From contig NZ_HE978616.1 in assembly GCF_000307225.1 (NCBI RefSeq), positions 272,647-336,646 on the forward strand: a stretch of 64,000 bases of DNA. Direction: 5' to 3'. The translations under genes were made by a program, and so were the position numbers. Source of the stretch: Anaerococcus vaginalis (GTDB taxonomy: Bacteria > Bacillota > Clostridia > Tissierellales > Peptoniphilaceae). The first letter of the stretch is position 1. Each line of letters opens with the position of its first letter. The notes beneath the pieces were generated by a model that saw nothing but the letters and a program-made list of their open reading frames with translations, had not been told where the DNA came from and searched no databases. Below are positions 43,776 to 53,300 of this stretch, piece after piece.

Positions 43776-44748
43776 TATTTGCTCCTTCTTTTTTGATTTT
43801 TCTTTTAAATCTTGCAATTTGTCTTGAAATTGAAAATTCTTCTCTTCCCATTAGTCCTTGTGGCCTAAATATCATAACTATTACTAAAATTACAGAATAA
43901 ATTATCATCCTATAATCAGCAAAGGCTCTTAATATTTCTGGAACTACAGTTAGGGTTATAGTTGAAATTACTGAACCTGTAAAAGATCCCATTCCTCCTA
44001 AAACTACCATTACCAAAATATCAAAACTTTTATTGTAATTAAATACATCTGCTGCTATTACTCCGGTTGTTTGAGCATAAATAGCTCCTGCAACTCCAGC
44101 AAAAAGCGCTGATAAAGTAAAGGCAAAAATTTTAGATTTTGTTGTATTTATTCCGCAACTTTCAGCAGCAAGCTCATTATCTTTTATTGCCAAAACTGAT
44201 CTACCAAATCTTGATGTCATAATTGAATACATAAATACAACACACAAAACTGTAACAAAAAATACCAAAGCAAAAGAATCAATAGTAGGTATGCCAGCCA
44301 TTCCTTGAGCACCACCAGTTATAGATAAATTTTCTACTATAACTCTAATTATTTCTCCAAAAGCTAGAGTTACTATTGCAAGATAATCTCCATTTAATCT
44401 TAATACCGGTATTCCTATTGCAAGTGAAAATAAAAATGCAAATAAGCCACCAATTAATAAGGCTATAAAAAATCCACCTATTCCACCAATTATTCCAGTT
44501 TTCAAAAAAATTCCTGCACTATAAGCTCCTATTGACATAAAACCTGCATGTCCTAAAGTTATTTGTCCCAAATTTCCTACAGTTATATTTAATGATATTG
44601 AAAGAATTATATTAATGCACAACAAAAATAATATTGATTGCCAATAAGAATCAATTATTCCTGTAGAAATTAAAATTTGAACAATTGCAAAGGAAAAAAT
44701 TATAAGAGCAAAGCTAGCAAGATATGATATTTTTTTATTTTTGTCCAT
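43768..44748 (-). CDS. livM: branched-chain amino acid ABC transporter, permease LivM
   Basis: Membrane permease forming the channel with LivH. The 326-residue protein has about eight to ten helices. The family motif GHAGFMSIGAYSAGIFLK is near residue 69, LRLNGDYLAIVTLAFGEIIR near 117, and GGMGSFTGSVIS with FRPQGLMGREE near the C-terminus. The ATG at 44748 follows AAAAGGAGAAAGTTTAAA, one base after the livH stop. Between livH and livG. Confidence 0.95.
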   Translation of the reverse strand: MDKNKKISYLASFALIIFSFAIVQILISTGIIDSYWQSILFLLCINIILSISLNITVGNLGQITLGHAGFMSIGAYSAGIFLKTGIIGGIGGFFIALLIGGLFAFLFSLAIGIPVLRLNGDYLAIVTLAFGEIIRVIVENLSITGGAQGMAGIPTIDSFALVFFVTVLCVVFMYSIMTSRFGRSVLAIKDNELAAESCGINTTKSKIFAFTLSALFAGVAGAIYAQTTGVIAADVFNYNKSFDILVMVVLGGMGSFTGSVISTITLTVVPEILRAFADYRMIIYSVILVIVMIFRPQGLMGREEFSISRQIARFKRKIKKEGANNG

Positions 44749-44749
44749 T

Positions 44750-45637
44750 TTAAACTTTCTCCTTTTCTATACTTCCCAAAATTCCTGTTGGTTTTACAAT
44801 TAAGACAACTATCAATACCAAAAAAACTATAGCATCTGCGTATGAACTTGATAAATAAGCCCTAGTCATTACTTCTATCATTCCCAAAATAAATCCACCA
44901 ATTACAGCTCCAGGTATTGATCCTATTCCTCCAACAACTGCTGCAGTAAAAGCTTTTATGCCAAGCATAGAGCCCATAAATGGAGTTATTTGTGGATATG
45001 ATGAAACATATAAAAGAGAAGCAACCCCTGCAAGAGCTGAGCCTATTGCAAAAGTCATAGTCATTGTATTATCTACATTAATTCCAACAAGACTTGAAGC
45101 TTTATAATCTTCACTTACTGCAAGCATCATTTTTCCATATTTTGTTTTTGAAATAAAAATTTGCAAAATTATTGTAAGAATAATTGTCAAAACTATTGTA
45201 AAAATTGTTTGAAAAGATAATCTTATTCCAAAAATATTTAAGCTGGCTTGTTTAAATAAACTTGGTACAGGTTTTGCATTTGCTGTAAAAAATTTTACAA
45301 ATAAATTTTCTAAAAATAAAGAAACTCCTATTGCAGTTATTAATATTGATATTGATGAAGAATTTCTTAATGGTTTATAAGCTATTCTTTCTATTAATAT
45401 TCCCAAAAGTGTACAAGCAATAATTGCTGGTATTATTGATAAGTAAAATGGCATTCCACTTTTGAAAAGACTTGTTTGAACTACAAAAAATATTGTATAA
45501 GCTCCAACCATTATAATATCCCCATGGGCAAAATTTATTAATTTTGCAACTCCATAAACCATCGTATATCCCAAGGCTATTAGGGCATATATTGAGCCTA
45601 ATTGTAGACCATTAAAAAGTTGAATTAAAAAATCCAT
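44750..45637 (-). CDS. livH: branched-chain amino acid ABC transporter, permease LivH
   Basis: Membrane permease partner of LivM. The 295-residue protein begins FNGLQLGSIYALIALGYTMV then YGVAKLINFAHGDIIMVGAY, the LivH signature. It ends with GIGSIPGAVIGGFILGMIEV and LIVKPTGILG. The ATG at 45637 follows AAGGAGATTTT. It is separated from the binding-protein gene livJ by 75 bases that hold a stem-loop, a common way to make more binding protein than permease. Confidence 0.95.
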   Translation of the reverse strand: MDFLIQLFNGLQLGSIYALIALGYTMVYGVAKLINFAHGDIIMVGAYTIFFVVQTSLFKSGMPFYLSIIPAIIACTLLGILIERIAYKPLRNSSSISILITAIGVSLFLENLFVKFFTANAKPVPSLFKQASLNIFGIRLSFQTIFTIVLTIILTIILQIFISKTKYGKMMLAVSEDYKASSLVGINVDNTMTMTFAIGSALAGVASLLYVSSYPQITPFMGSMLGIKAFTAAVVGGIGSIPGAVIGGFILGMIEVMTRAYLSSSYADAIVFLVLIVVLIVKPTGILGSIEKEKV

Positions 45638-45657
45638 AAAATCTCCTTAAAATTTAA

Positions 45658-45706
45658 GGGGCTGTTGCAAGATAAATAAATTATTCATAGCCTTGCAACA
45701 ATCCCC
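45658..45706 (-). terminator. intercistronic stem-loop between livJ and livH
   Basis: GGGG-AT-TGTTGCAAG pairs with CTTGCAACA-G-CCCC around an AT-rich loop. No long T run follows, so it is probably a partial terminator or an mRNA-stabilising hairpin. Confidence 0.6.
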
Positions 45707-45712
45707 TATTTT

Positions 45713-46879
45713 TTATTTTTCATCAGCTGTTACTGTTGAATTAAATTTATAAGTACCATCTTTTATTTCCATCATTGATGCTGACTTCATTGGGTTGTTA
45801 TCTTTATTAAATTTGAATTTTCCTGTTATACCATCAAATTCTATATTTTTAATTTTTTCTACAACCTTATCATTTTCTTCGCTTTTTGCCTCTTCCATTG
45901 CTTGTTTTAATAAATAAACTGTATCATATGATAAAGCAGAAAATGCTGAAGGATCTTCTTTGTTTGCTTCTTTAAATTTTTCTACAAATTCTTTTACTCT
46001 TTTATCATTGCTATCAAGAGCAAAGTGGTTTGAAAAACATGATCCTTCTACCATAGAAAGTTGTGATTTATCCATAACATTTATTACGCCATCCCATCCG
46101 TCAGATCCTATGAATTTTGCTTCTATTCCTGCATCTCTTGCTTGTGGAACAATAAGGGCAATTTTTTCATAATAATCTGGAACTAATAATACATCTGGTT
46201 TTGCTTTTGCAATTTTAGTAAGTTGAGCCTTAAAGTCGTTATCATTGTCCCCATAAGATTCATCAGCTACAAGTTCAAGTTTTAAATTTTCTACTTCTTT
46301 TTTAAATTCATTAGCAATTCCATTTGAATAATCTGAAGAAGTGTTTCTTAAAATTGCTACTTTTTTTGCTTTTTGATTTTCTGCTGCAAATTTTGCTAAT
46401 AATTTTCCTTGATAAGGATCTGTAAAACAAGTTCTAAATACATTTTCTTTTCCTTCTGTAATGTTTCCTTGAGTACCCGTTGGTGTAATCATTGGTATGC
46501 CATCTTTTTTTGCAATTTCAGAAACTGCAAGAGCTGGTTTTGAAGTTATTGGTCCAACAATTGCTGCTACCTTATCACCTTTTAATTTATTATAAGCTGT
46601 TGTTGAATCAGTTATTTCTCCTTTGTCATCATAAGAAATCCATTCGATTTTTTTGCCATTTATTCCACCATTTTTATTTATTTCATCGACAGCTAATAAA
46701 GCTCCTTTTTCTGATGAATTTCCATAATTTGATACAGGACCAGTTTGTGGAATTATTGCTCCGATTTTTATAGTATCAGAATCTTCCGCTTTTTTGCTTT
46801 CTCCATTTTTTCCTTGGCATCCTGCAAAAACAAATATTGATGCAAGAGCCAACGCCATTAATTTTTTTGTTTTTTTCAT
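45713..46879 (-). CDS. livJ: branched-chain amino acid ABC transporter, substrate-binding lipoprotein
   Basis: Captures the amino acid outside the membrane. The 388-residue protein has a lipoprotein signal peptide with lipobox FAGC (Cys about 21). The Peripla_BP_6 fold follows: IKIGAIIPQTGPVSNYGNSS then GALLAVDEINKNGGINGKKI, VAAIVGPITSKPALAVSEIA, TPTGTQGNITEGKENVFRTC and the C-terminal ALSYDTVYLLKQAM. The ATG at 46879 follows AGGAGGAAATA. First gene of the liv operon. Leu/Ile/Val is the family expectation, but related proteins bind other amino acids. Confidence 0.93.
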   Translation of the reverse strand: MKKTKKLMALALASIFVFAGCQGKNGESKKAEDSDTIKIGAIIPQTGPVSNYGNSSEKGALLAVDEINKNGGINGKKIEWISYDDKGEITDSTTAYNKLKGDKVAAIVGPITSKPALAVSEIAKKDGIPMITPTGTQGNITEGKENVFRTCFTDPYQGKLLAKFAAENQKAKKVAILRNTSSDYSNGIANEFKKEVENLKLELVADESYGDNDNDFKAQLTKIAKAKPDVLLVPDYYEKIALIVPQARDAGIEAKFIGSDGWDGVINVMDKSQLSMVEGSCFSNHFALDSNDKRVKEFVEKFKEANKEDPSAFSALSYDTVYLLKQAMEEAKSEENDKVVEKIKNIEFDGITGKFKFNKDNNPMKSASMMEIKDGTYKFNSTVTADEK

Positions 46880-46894
46880 TATTTCCTCCTATTA

Positions 46895-46922
46895 TATTTA
46901 TTCTTATACCTAAGAATAAATA
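46895..46922 (-). promoter_or_regulatory. perfect palindrome in the livJ leader
   Basis: A 28-bp dyad with twelve-base arms (TATTTATTCTTA and complement) around TACC lies between the promoter and ribosome site of livJ. It could be a repressor operator or an RNA hairpin. The regulator is unknown. Confidence 0.55.
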
Positions 46923-46944
46923 CAAATTAAAATTTATAATAATT

Positions 46945-46973
46945 ATTATGCCATTCTAAATAAATCTTGTCAA
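46945..46973 (-). promoter_or_regulatory. liv operon promoter
   Basis: TTGACA (46968-46973), a 17-bp spacer and CATAAT (46945-46950) on the minus strand. In the 354-bp gap 46880-47233 I see only this promoter, the palindrome and the promoter of the divergent acyltransferase gene. Confidence 0.75.
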
Positions 46974-47186
46974 TTTTTTTTGTAATTTTTTATATGTATA
47001 TTGTTTTTATAAGGTTTTAATCAATTTTTTTTGAAAAATTCAACTATGTATATTTTTTTTCGATTTTTTCAATAAAGTATATTTATTATCTATTTACTTT
47101 TCCAAATTTATTTTTTTCAAATTTTTTAAAAATATTTATAATAATATTTTCTTAGTTTACACTAAAGTTACAATTTAATTAATGTG

Positions 47187-47215
47187 TTGAATTATTTATT
47201 TTTATATTCTATAAT
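47187..47215 (+). promoter_or_regulatory. promoter of the acyltransferase gene
   Basis: TTGAAT (47187-47192), a 17-bp spacer and TATAAT (47210-47215), with a GGGGGA ribosome site before the ATG at 47234. Confidence 0.7.
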
Positions 47216-47233
47216 ACATCTATTGGGGGATAT

Positions 47234-49092
47234 ATGAGAAAAAACAGACAAATTGATTCATTCACATTTTTAAGAGCCATTTTTATTATTGCAATTTGCA
47301 TATTCCACACATCAGTTCAGCATTTATCTGGTGGATTTATGGCGGTAATCGGCTTTTTTGTTATGAGTGGATTTTTAATGATGAAAAAATTGAATAATAT
47401 AGAAGATTTTAATTTGGAAGAATTTAAGAAAAATATTCAAAAAAGATTTTTAAAGCTTTTACCTAGCCTATTTTTTATAATAGCTAGTTCTTTATTTGTA
47501 GCTTTGATTTTTTCTAAAATCATTTTTCATGATTCGATTAAATCATCTATTCCTTCTGCCCTATCTTTTCAAAATTTATATCAAATTATTAAGGGTGGAT
47601 CTTATTTTACAAAAAATGGATATTTTTCAATGTTTACTCATTTTTGGTATATATCCATGCAAATTCAATTTATTTTGATTTTTTATTTGATAAATTATTT
47701 GCTAGATAAATTAAAAAATAAGTTTGTTGGAAAAAATATAAAAATTTATGTTTTCGCACTAATTTCTATAATTAGTATCTTGTGTATGATTATTTTATCT
47801 TTTGATAAAAATAATATTTCAAGAATCTACTATGGACCTGATACAAGAATTAATGCAATTTTTATTGGTGCTATCACTTATCTTTTGGTGGATGATTTTT
47901 CAAAAATAATTGACTTATCCAAGGAGAAAAATTTTTCGCCAAAATATATTTTGTATGCTCTTTTATTTTTAAGCTTTGTATTTTACTTTTTTGTAAATGG
48001 GGAGAGTTTATACACTTATAGAATAATAATGCCTATTTATACATTGATTCAGGCTTTATTAATTGGACTTTTATATACTTACGAAAAGGAAAATATAATT
48101 TCTATAAATAAAAAAGAAATGGGAATTTTAAAAACTTTTCTTTTTTATATAGGACTTAGGTCTTATTACATTTATATGTGGCAATATATAGTGAACACTT
48201 TTATAAGTTATGCTTTTGCCCATACAACTAAAAGTAGGATTTTTGCTTATATTTTGGAAATATTAATAGTTCTAATTTTATCTGAAATTACTTATATAAT
48301 TTTTGAAAAGAAATTTAATTTAAAAAAATATTTTCTTATTACTTCTGTCTTAATTGTAACTTTAAATGTTTTGGCGATTTTTATTCCAAATCCTAAGGAA
48401 GAAGATATGAAAAATCTTGAAAAAAGGATAAATGAAAACAAGGATAGTATAAAGAAAAATAATGAAAAATATATTAAAGAACAAAAAGATAAGGAAAACA
48501 AGAAAAAGATCAAAGATGATCTTTCTAATGATAAGAAAAAAATAGAAAACAAAAATGGAGCTTTTGAAAAAAGGCCTATGATGATTTTAATTTTACAGAT
48601 GGAGAAAAAGATTTTTAAAAGACTTCTGTAACTGCTATTGGGGATTCTGTTTTGATAAATGTTGATCCTTTCTTAAGGGAATTTAATCCAAATCTTTATC
48701 TTGATGGAGAAGTTGGAAGACAGATGACAGATGGTCCAAAAGTTTTACAAAATATTAAAAATAAAAGTGGACTTGGAAATGTTATTCTAATAAGCCTTGG
48801 TTCTAATGGAACTTTGAGTGAGCAAAATATGAAAGATATTTTAGATATTTCTGAAGGAAGAAAGGTGTTTTTTGTAAATACTGTAAATAGTCAATCTTGG
48901 GAAGGTCCAATTAATGCGAAAATTAAAAAATTCTGTGATGAAAACAAAAATGCTTATCTTGTAGACTGGTACAAATTTGCTAAGGAAAAAGCAAATTTAT
49001 TTGCAAAAGATATGGTTCATCCAGAAGTTGAAGGATCAAAAGCCTACAGAAATCTTATAGAAAGAGAAATAATAAATTCTTTTTCAAAATAA
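47234..49092 (+). pseudogene. OatA-like acyltransferase (acyltransferase 3 plus SGNH), broken by frameshift and stop
   Basis: OatA-type enzymes O-acetylate muramic acid and give lysozyme resistance. The membrane half (47234-48631) has about ten helices; the acyltransferase-3 start is TFLRAIFIIAICIFHTSVQH. A charged Lys/Asn linker follows. The extracellular SGNH half has the nucleophile in TAIGDSVLINVDPFL, SLGSNGTLSEQNM, and the Asp-His in DMVHPEVEGSKAY. Two faults lie before GDS: one A missing at 48567-48572, and an in-frame TAA at 48616-48618 where GAT-TTT-AAA-AAG would be expected. Restored, it is about 619 residues. The stop makes true inactivation possible here. Confidence 0.82.
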
Positions 49093-49099
49093 TATTTTA

Positions 49100-49139
49100 A
49101 AAAGCGTAGATGTCAAATCGACTTTCTACGCTTTTTTTC
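49100..49139 (+). terminator. bidirectional terminator between acyltransferase and ABC exporter genes
   Basis: AAAGCGTAGA and TCTACGCTTT form a 10-bp stem followed by TTTTT, with A/T runs on both sides for two convergent units. Confidence 0.88.
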
Positions 49140-50996
49140 TTAATCTAATTCTAATTTTCCAGTATATAATTGATAGTAAGTTCCTCTTTTTTCCATTAAA
49201 GATTCATGATTTCCTCTTTCAATTATTTTTCCATCATCCATTACCATTATCACATCAGAATTTTTTATTGTTGATAATCTGTGGGCAATTACAATTGAAG
49301 TTGATCCTGTCATTAGATTATCCAAGGCTTTCGTTACTGTAATTTCTGTAGTTGAATCAATTGAGCTTGTCGCCTCATCCAAAATTAACATTGATGGTTC
49401 GTCAACTGCGGCTCTTGATATTGAAACTAATTGGTTTTGTCCATCAGACAAACTTGATCCATTTCCGTAAATTTTTGTATCATAGCCTTGAGGAAGTCTT
49501 CTTATAAAAGAATCCGCCTTGCTCATTCTTGCAGCAGCTTTTATTTCATCATCACTTGCATCAAGCCTACCATATCTTATATTTTCGTAAATAGTATCTG
49601 TAAATAAATTTACATCTTGAAGAACCATACCAAAGGCTCTTCTTAAAGCTTGTTTTTGAATTTTTTTAATATCAATATCATCAACTTTTATTGATCCTGA
49701 ATCTATATCATAAAATCTTGTAATAACATTTGTTATAGTTGTTTTTCCAGCTCCAGTTGATCCAACAAAGGCGATTTTTTCTCCTGGTCTTGCGTAAAAA
49801 CTTACATCTTTTAAAATTTGATTTTTCCCATCGTATGAAAAATTAACGTGTTCAAAATCAATTTTTCCTTCAAGTCTTTTATAAAGGGCATTTCCATTTT
49901 CAATTTTTTTCCAAGCATAAATTCCTGTTAAAGTATCTGATTCATGAAATTTTCCATTTTTATCAATTGTTGCGTGAACTAGGTCAATATAACCCTCGTC
50001 TTTTTCGCCTTCCATATCCAAAATTTCAAAAATCCTATTTGCTCCAGCCATAGCTTGGGCTAAGACATTTGCTTGTTGGGAAACTGTAGCAATTGGATTT
50101 TGTAATTGCCTTACATAAGTTAAATATGTTACCAAAGTTCCCACAGTCATTTGACCTACAATTGTAAGAAAAGCTCCTGCTATACAAATTATTGCGTAGG
50201 AAATATTTATTCCATTTTTTAGAAAAGGCATAATTTTTCCCATAACGGTATTAGCTTCCCAAATCAATTCTCTAACCCTATCGGCAGTTTTATTAAATTC
50301 TTCAATCAAATTATTTTCAAAATTAAAAACTTTTACTATCTTTTGTCCAGATAAAGTTTCTTCAATAAATCCGTTCATTTTACCAATTTCTACTTGGTTT
50401 TTTGAAAATAATTTTGTAGATTTTTTTATTATCCTTTTTAATACTGCAAGCATCAAAAATATGGTCAAAATTGTTAGAAGTGTAAGTTTCATATTAATTA
50501 CAAACATCATTATAAAAGTTCCGGTAAATAAGAGAAATGATTGTAAAATATTTGGAATTGATGATGACAAAGATTGGCTTAGCATATCGGTATCATTTGT
50601 AAATCTTGACATTATTTCTCCATTTGTATTTTGGTCAAAAAATCCAATTTCTAAACTTTGAACTTTTTTAAATAATTCATTTCTAATATCTTTTACACTT
50701 CTTTCACTAACTCTTACCATAAGCCTTGAAAAAATTAGAGAAGTTATAACGCTTATTCCAAATAAAATTATCATTTTTATAATGTTTGACCTAAGGCCAG
50801 ATATATCTGATTTTAATATTGTTTCATCAATTGTTGGCCTTAAAAGTGCCATTCCAAAAATTTGACTTGCTGTTGAAATAATTACAGAAATTATTACAAG
50901 GCCCATTTGCCACTTATATTTGAATAAATATTTTAAAAGTCTTTTTATTACACCCTTGGAAGTTTTATTTTTGGATGAATTTAATTTATTTTTCAT
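49140..50996 (-). CDS. ABC exporter, permease/ATPase half 2 of a heterodimer
   Basis: A 618-residue half-transporter: six membrane helices (about residues 20-310) and an ATPase domain (about 370-610). Walker A is FVGSTGAGKTTITNVI, the signature SSLSDGQNQLVSISRA, Walker B MLILDEATSSIDSTTE and the H-loop VIAHRLSTI. The catalytic Glu is present (LDEATS). Together with the upstream half (where that position is Asp: LDNST) it forms an LmrCD/EfrAB/TM287-288-type multidrug exporter. It overlaps the upstream gene by 11 bases. The operon is marR-ABC-ABC. Confidence 0.92.
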   Translation of the reverse strand: MKNKLNSSKNKTSKGVIKRLLKYLFKYKWQMGLVIISVIISTASQIFGMALLRPTIDETILKSDISGLRSNIIKMIILFGISVITSLIFSRLMVRVSERSVKDIRNELFKKVQSLEIGFFDQNTNGEIMSRFTNDTDMLSQSLSSSIPNILQSFLLFTGTFIMMFVINMKLTLLTILTIFLMLAVLKRIIKKSTKLFSKNQVEIGKMNGFIEETLSGQKIVKVFNFENNLIEEFNKTADRVRELIWEANTVMGKIMPFLKNGINISYAIICIAGAFLTIVGQMTVGTLVTYLTYVRQLQNPIATVSQQANVLAQAMAGANRIFEILDMEGEKDEGYIDLVHATIDKNGKFHESDTLTGIYAWKKIENGNALYKRLEGKIDFEHVNFSYDGKNQILKDVSFYARPGEKIAFVGSTGAGKTTITNVITRFYDIDSGSIKVDDIDIKKIQKQALRRAFGMVLQDVNLFTDTIYENIRYGRLDASDDEIKAAARMSKADSFIRRLPQGYDTKIYGNGSSLSDGQNQLVSISRAAVDEPSMLILDEATSSIDSTTEITVTKALDNLMTGSTSIVIAHRLSTIKNSDVIMVMDDGKIIERGNHESLMEKRGTYYQLYTGKLELD

Positions 50997-52752
50997 CTAC
51001 ATCACTTCCTTTCTCTTGCATATCGTAGGTTTTTTTGTAAAAGTCATTTTTATTGTAAAGTTCTTTATGACTTCCAATATCTTCAATATATCCATCTTTC
51101 ATAACCATAATCCTATCACAGCCTTTAAAAGATGAAACTCTTTGGGATATAATAATTTTTGTAAGTTTATCAAAATATTTATTTATTCCATCAACAATTT
51201 TACTTTCTGTTTTTGTATCAACTGCTGAAGTTGAGTTATCCAAAATTAAAATTTTTGGTTTTTTTAACAAGGATCTTGCTATACAAATTCTTTGTTTTTG
51301 TCCACCAGAAACTCCAGATCCCCCTTGACCCAAAACAGATTTATAGCCATCTTTTCTTTCTTTTATGAAGTCATCTGCACAGGCGATTTTTGAAACTTTT
51401 TCTACTTCTTCAAAAGATGCATCCATATCTCCCCACCTTATATTTTCCTCGATTGTTCCAGAAAATAAGGTGTTTTTTTGTAAAACAATATTTACAGCAT
51501 CTCTTAATTTTTTAAGATCATATTTTTTAATATTTTCTCCACCAACTTTAATTTCACCCTCATCTATATCATAAAGTCTTGGAATTAATTGGACTAAAGT
51601 TGATTTACTTGATCCGGTTGAACCCAAAATTCCGATTGATTCACCTTCTTTTATATGAAGATTTATATTTTTTAAGGCAAAATTTTCAGAATTTTTTCCA
51701 TATTTGAATGAAACATTTGAAAAATCAATTGACCCATTTTTAACTTCAAGATATTCTATTTTTTCATCATTATTCATGTAAGGCTTATGTTCTATAACTT
51801 CGGCAATCCTTACTACTCCTGGACTTGATGCCATCATTTGAACTAAAACCATAGAAATTCCAATAAAAGCTCCCAAAAGCATCATTGAATACATGATAAA
51901 ACTCATTAACTCTCCAACTTGAATTTTTCCGCTAATAATTTCATTTCCACCAAACCAAACAATGGAAATCATTGATCCAAACATAATTACATTAGCAATT
52001 GGGAAAATATAAGAAATTGCTCCACCAGCCTTATCAATTAATTTAAACATGGTGAAATTTTGCTCTCTTAGTTTTTTAATTTCAAAATCATCTCTTACAA
52101 AAGATTTTACAACCCTGATATTTGCCAAAGATTCTTGGATAATTTGGTTTAATTTATCAAATTCTTTTCTGTATTGTCTAAAACCAGGAATTGCTTTTGA
52201 CATGGTAAAAAATATAGCTACAAGCAAAAGTGGCAAGGTCACCAAAAATAAAAGTGAAAGTCTTGGTGAAACTTTTACTGATAAAATTACTGCAACAATC
52301 GCCATAACCAAAGTTTTTATTATAAATCTTACTCCCAAAAATACAGAAAATATTATTTGTTGGATATCACTTGTTAGTCTTGTTATAAGTGATGAAGTTC
52401 TAAATTCTTCCAAGTCTTCAAAGCCAAATTTTTGAATTTTTCCAAATGATATTTTTCTTAAATTTGCTCCAAAACCTGAGGAAGTTGCAGATGCGTGTTT
52501 GGTTGCAATCATTCCTGTATACATGCACAAAAGTGAAACCAAAATCATTAGTCCACCCAAAATTATGGTCATTTTTATATCTTTTTGGCTAACGGCCCTG
52601 TCAATTATAAGTGCCATTATAGTGGGAACAATAAGCTCCAAAATAGTTTCTATAGTTGTTGCAAGCATAGAAATTTTTGCATTTTTTTTATATTTGCCAA
52701 AGGCAGACCTTAGATATTTAAAATTTTCAAAAAATTCTTTTAAACTATTCAA
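50986..52752 (-). CDS. ABC exporter, permease/ATPase half 1 with degenerate catalytic site
   Basis: A 588-residue half-transporter with six helices and an ATPase domain. Walker A is ILGSTGSSKSTLVQLI (Ser-Ser before Lys), the signature SGVSGGQKQRICIARS and Walker B ILILDNSTSAVDTKTE. Asn-Ser follows the Walker B Asp in place of Glu-Ala, and the switch His is replaced (IISQRVSSF, Gln). This is the usual degenerate site of heterodimeric exporters. The start is TTG at 52752 with AAGGAGGAGA upstream, overlapping the marR stop. Likely substrates are drugs, lipids or peptides. Confidence 0.91.
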   Translation of the reverse strand: MNSLKEFFENFKYLRSAFGKYKKNAKISMLATTIETILELIVPTIMALIIDRAVSQKDIKMTIILGGLMILVSLLCMYTGMIATKHASATSSGFGANLRKISFGKIQKFGFEDLEEFRTSSLITRLTSDIQQIIFSVFLGVRFIIKTLVMAIVAVILSVKVSPRLSLLFLVTLPLLLVAIFFTMSKAIPGFRQYRKEFDKLNQIIQESLANIRVVKSFVRDDFEIKKLREQNFTMFKLIDKAGGAISYIFPIANVIMFGSMISIVWFGGNEIISGKIQVGELMSFIMYSMMLLGAFIGISMVLVQMMASSPGVVRIAEVIEHKPYMNNDEKIEYLEVKNGSIDFSNVSFKYGKNSENFALKNINLHIKEGESIGILGSTGSSKSTLVQLIPRLYDIDEGEIKVGGENIKKYDLKKLRDAVNIVLQKNTLFSGTIEENIRWGDMDASFEEVEKVSKIACADDFIKERKDGYKSVLGQGGSGVSGGQKQRICIARSLLKKPKILILDNSTSAVDTKTESKIVDGINKYFDKLTKIIISQRVSSFKGCDRIMVMKDGYIEDIGSHKELYNKNDFYKKTYDMQEKGSDVDEK

Positions 52753-53204
52753 ATCTCCTCCTTCTTAAATTCGCAATTAAATTCGCATAAAATTTCAGCA
52801 AAGTCTGAAAAATCTTTTGTCATTTGATTAATTTTTTCTTCTCCCAACTTGTCATATAATTTTTCATTAAAATCAATTAAAGGTTTTAAAAATTCATCAG
52901 CATAAGATTTTCCTTTTTCGGTCAATACCAAAATTTTTACTCTCTTATCTTCTTTGTCTGAAATTTTTTTTATATATTCTTTTTCACAAAGCTCAATTAT
53001 TACATTATTGATTGTTTGTTTGGCAACAGCCATTCTTTCTACAATCATAGATTGAGTAATTTTATCTTCATAAATTAGAAATAAAAAAATTGCAGTCTTA
53101 ATCCCGTTCGCTTTCATATCTTTAAAGCTTTGGTTTTTTAGGCCCTGCACTTTTCTAATTAAGGAAAATAATTTAAAAATTTCAAGTGATTTATCTTTTT
53201 TCAT
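52749..53204 (-). CDS. MarR family transcriptional regulator
   Basis: A 151-residue winged-helix protein. The DNA-binding core is DKITQSMIVERMAVAKQTIN then NVIIELCEKEYIKKISDKED and RVKILVLTEKGKSYAD, the classical MarR wing and following helix. The ATG at 53204 follows AGAAAGGAAGAAA. It is the first gene of the marR-ABC-ABC operon. A perfect dyad inside its promoter spacer suggests autorepression and control of the exporter. The ligand is unknown, probably a transported compound. Confidence 0.92.
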   Translation of the reverse strand: MKKDKSLEIFKLFSLIRKVQGLKNQSFKDMKANGIKTAIFLFLIYEDKITQSMIVERMAVAKQTINNVIIELCEKEYIKKISDKEDKRVKILVLTEKGKSYADEFLKPLIDFNEKLYDKLGEEKINQMTKDFSDFAEILCEFNCEFKKEEI

Positions 53205-53227
53205 TTTCTTCCTTTCTATTTTAAATT

Positions 53228-53255
53228 ATTATAGTCCTAAAATGGACTTTGTCAA
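53228..53255 (-). promoter_or_regulatory. marR-exporter promoter with MarR-type operator in the spacer
   Basis: TTGACA (53250-53255), a 16-bp spacer and TATAAT (53228-53233) on the minus strand. AGTCC-N6-GGACT (53233-53248) is a perfect inverted repeat that fills the spacer. Confidence 0.78.
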
Positions 53256-53300
53256 TAGCCTCTTAAAATTTTTGTTGTATAATATCAGTTGAGGTGAATT

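Noticed and set aside
48652-49092. Independent SGNH esterase gene
   Set aside because: The frame begins after the catalytic GDS serine and has no ribosome site; it is the tail of the OatA-like gene.
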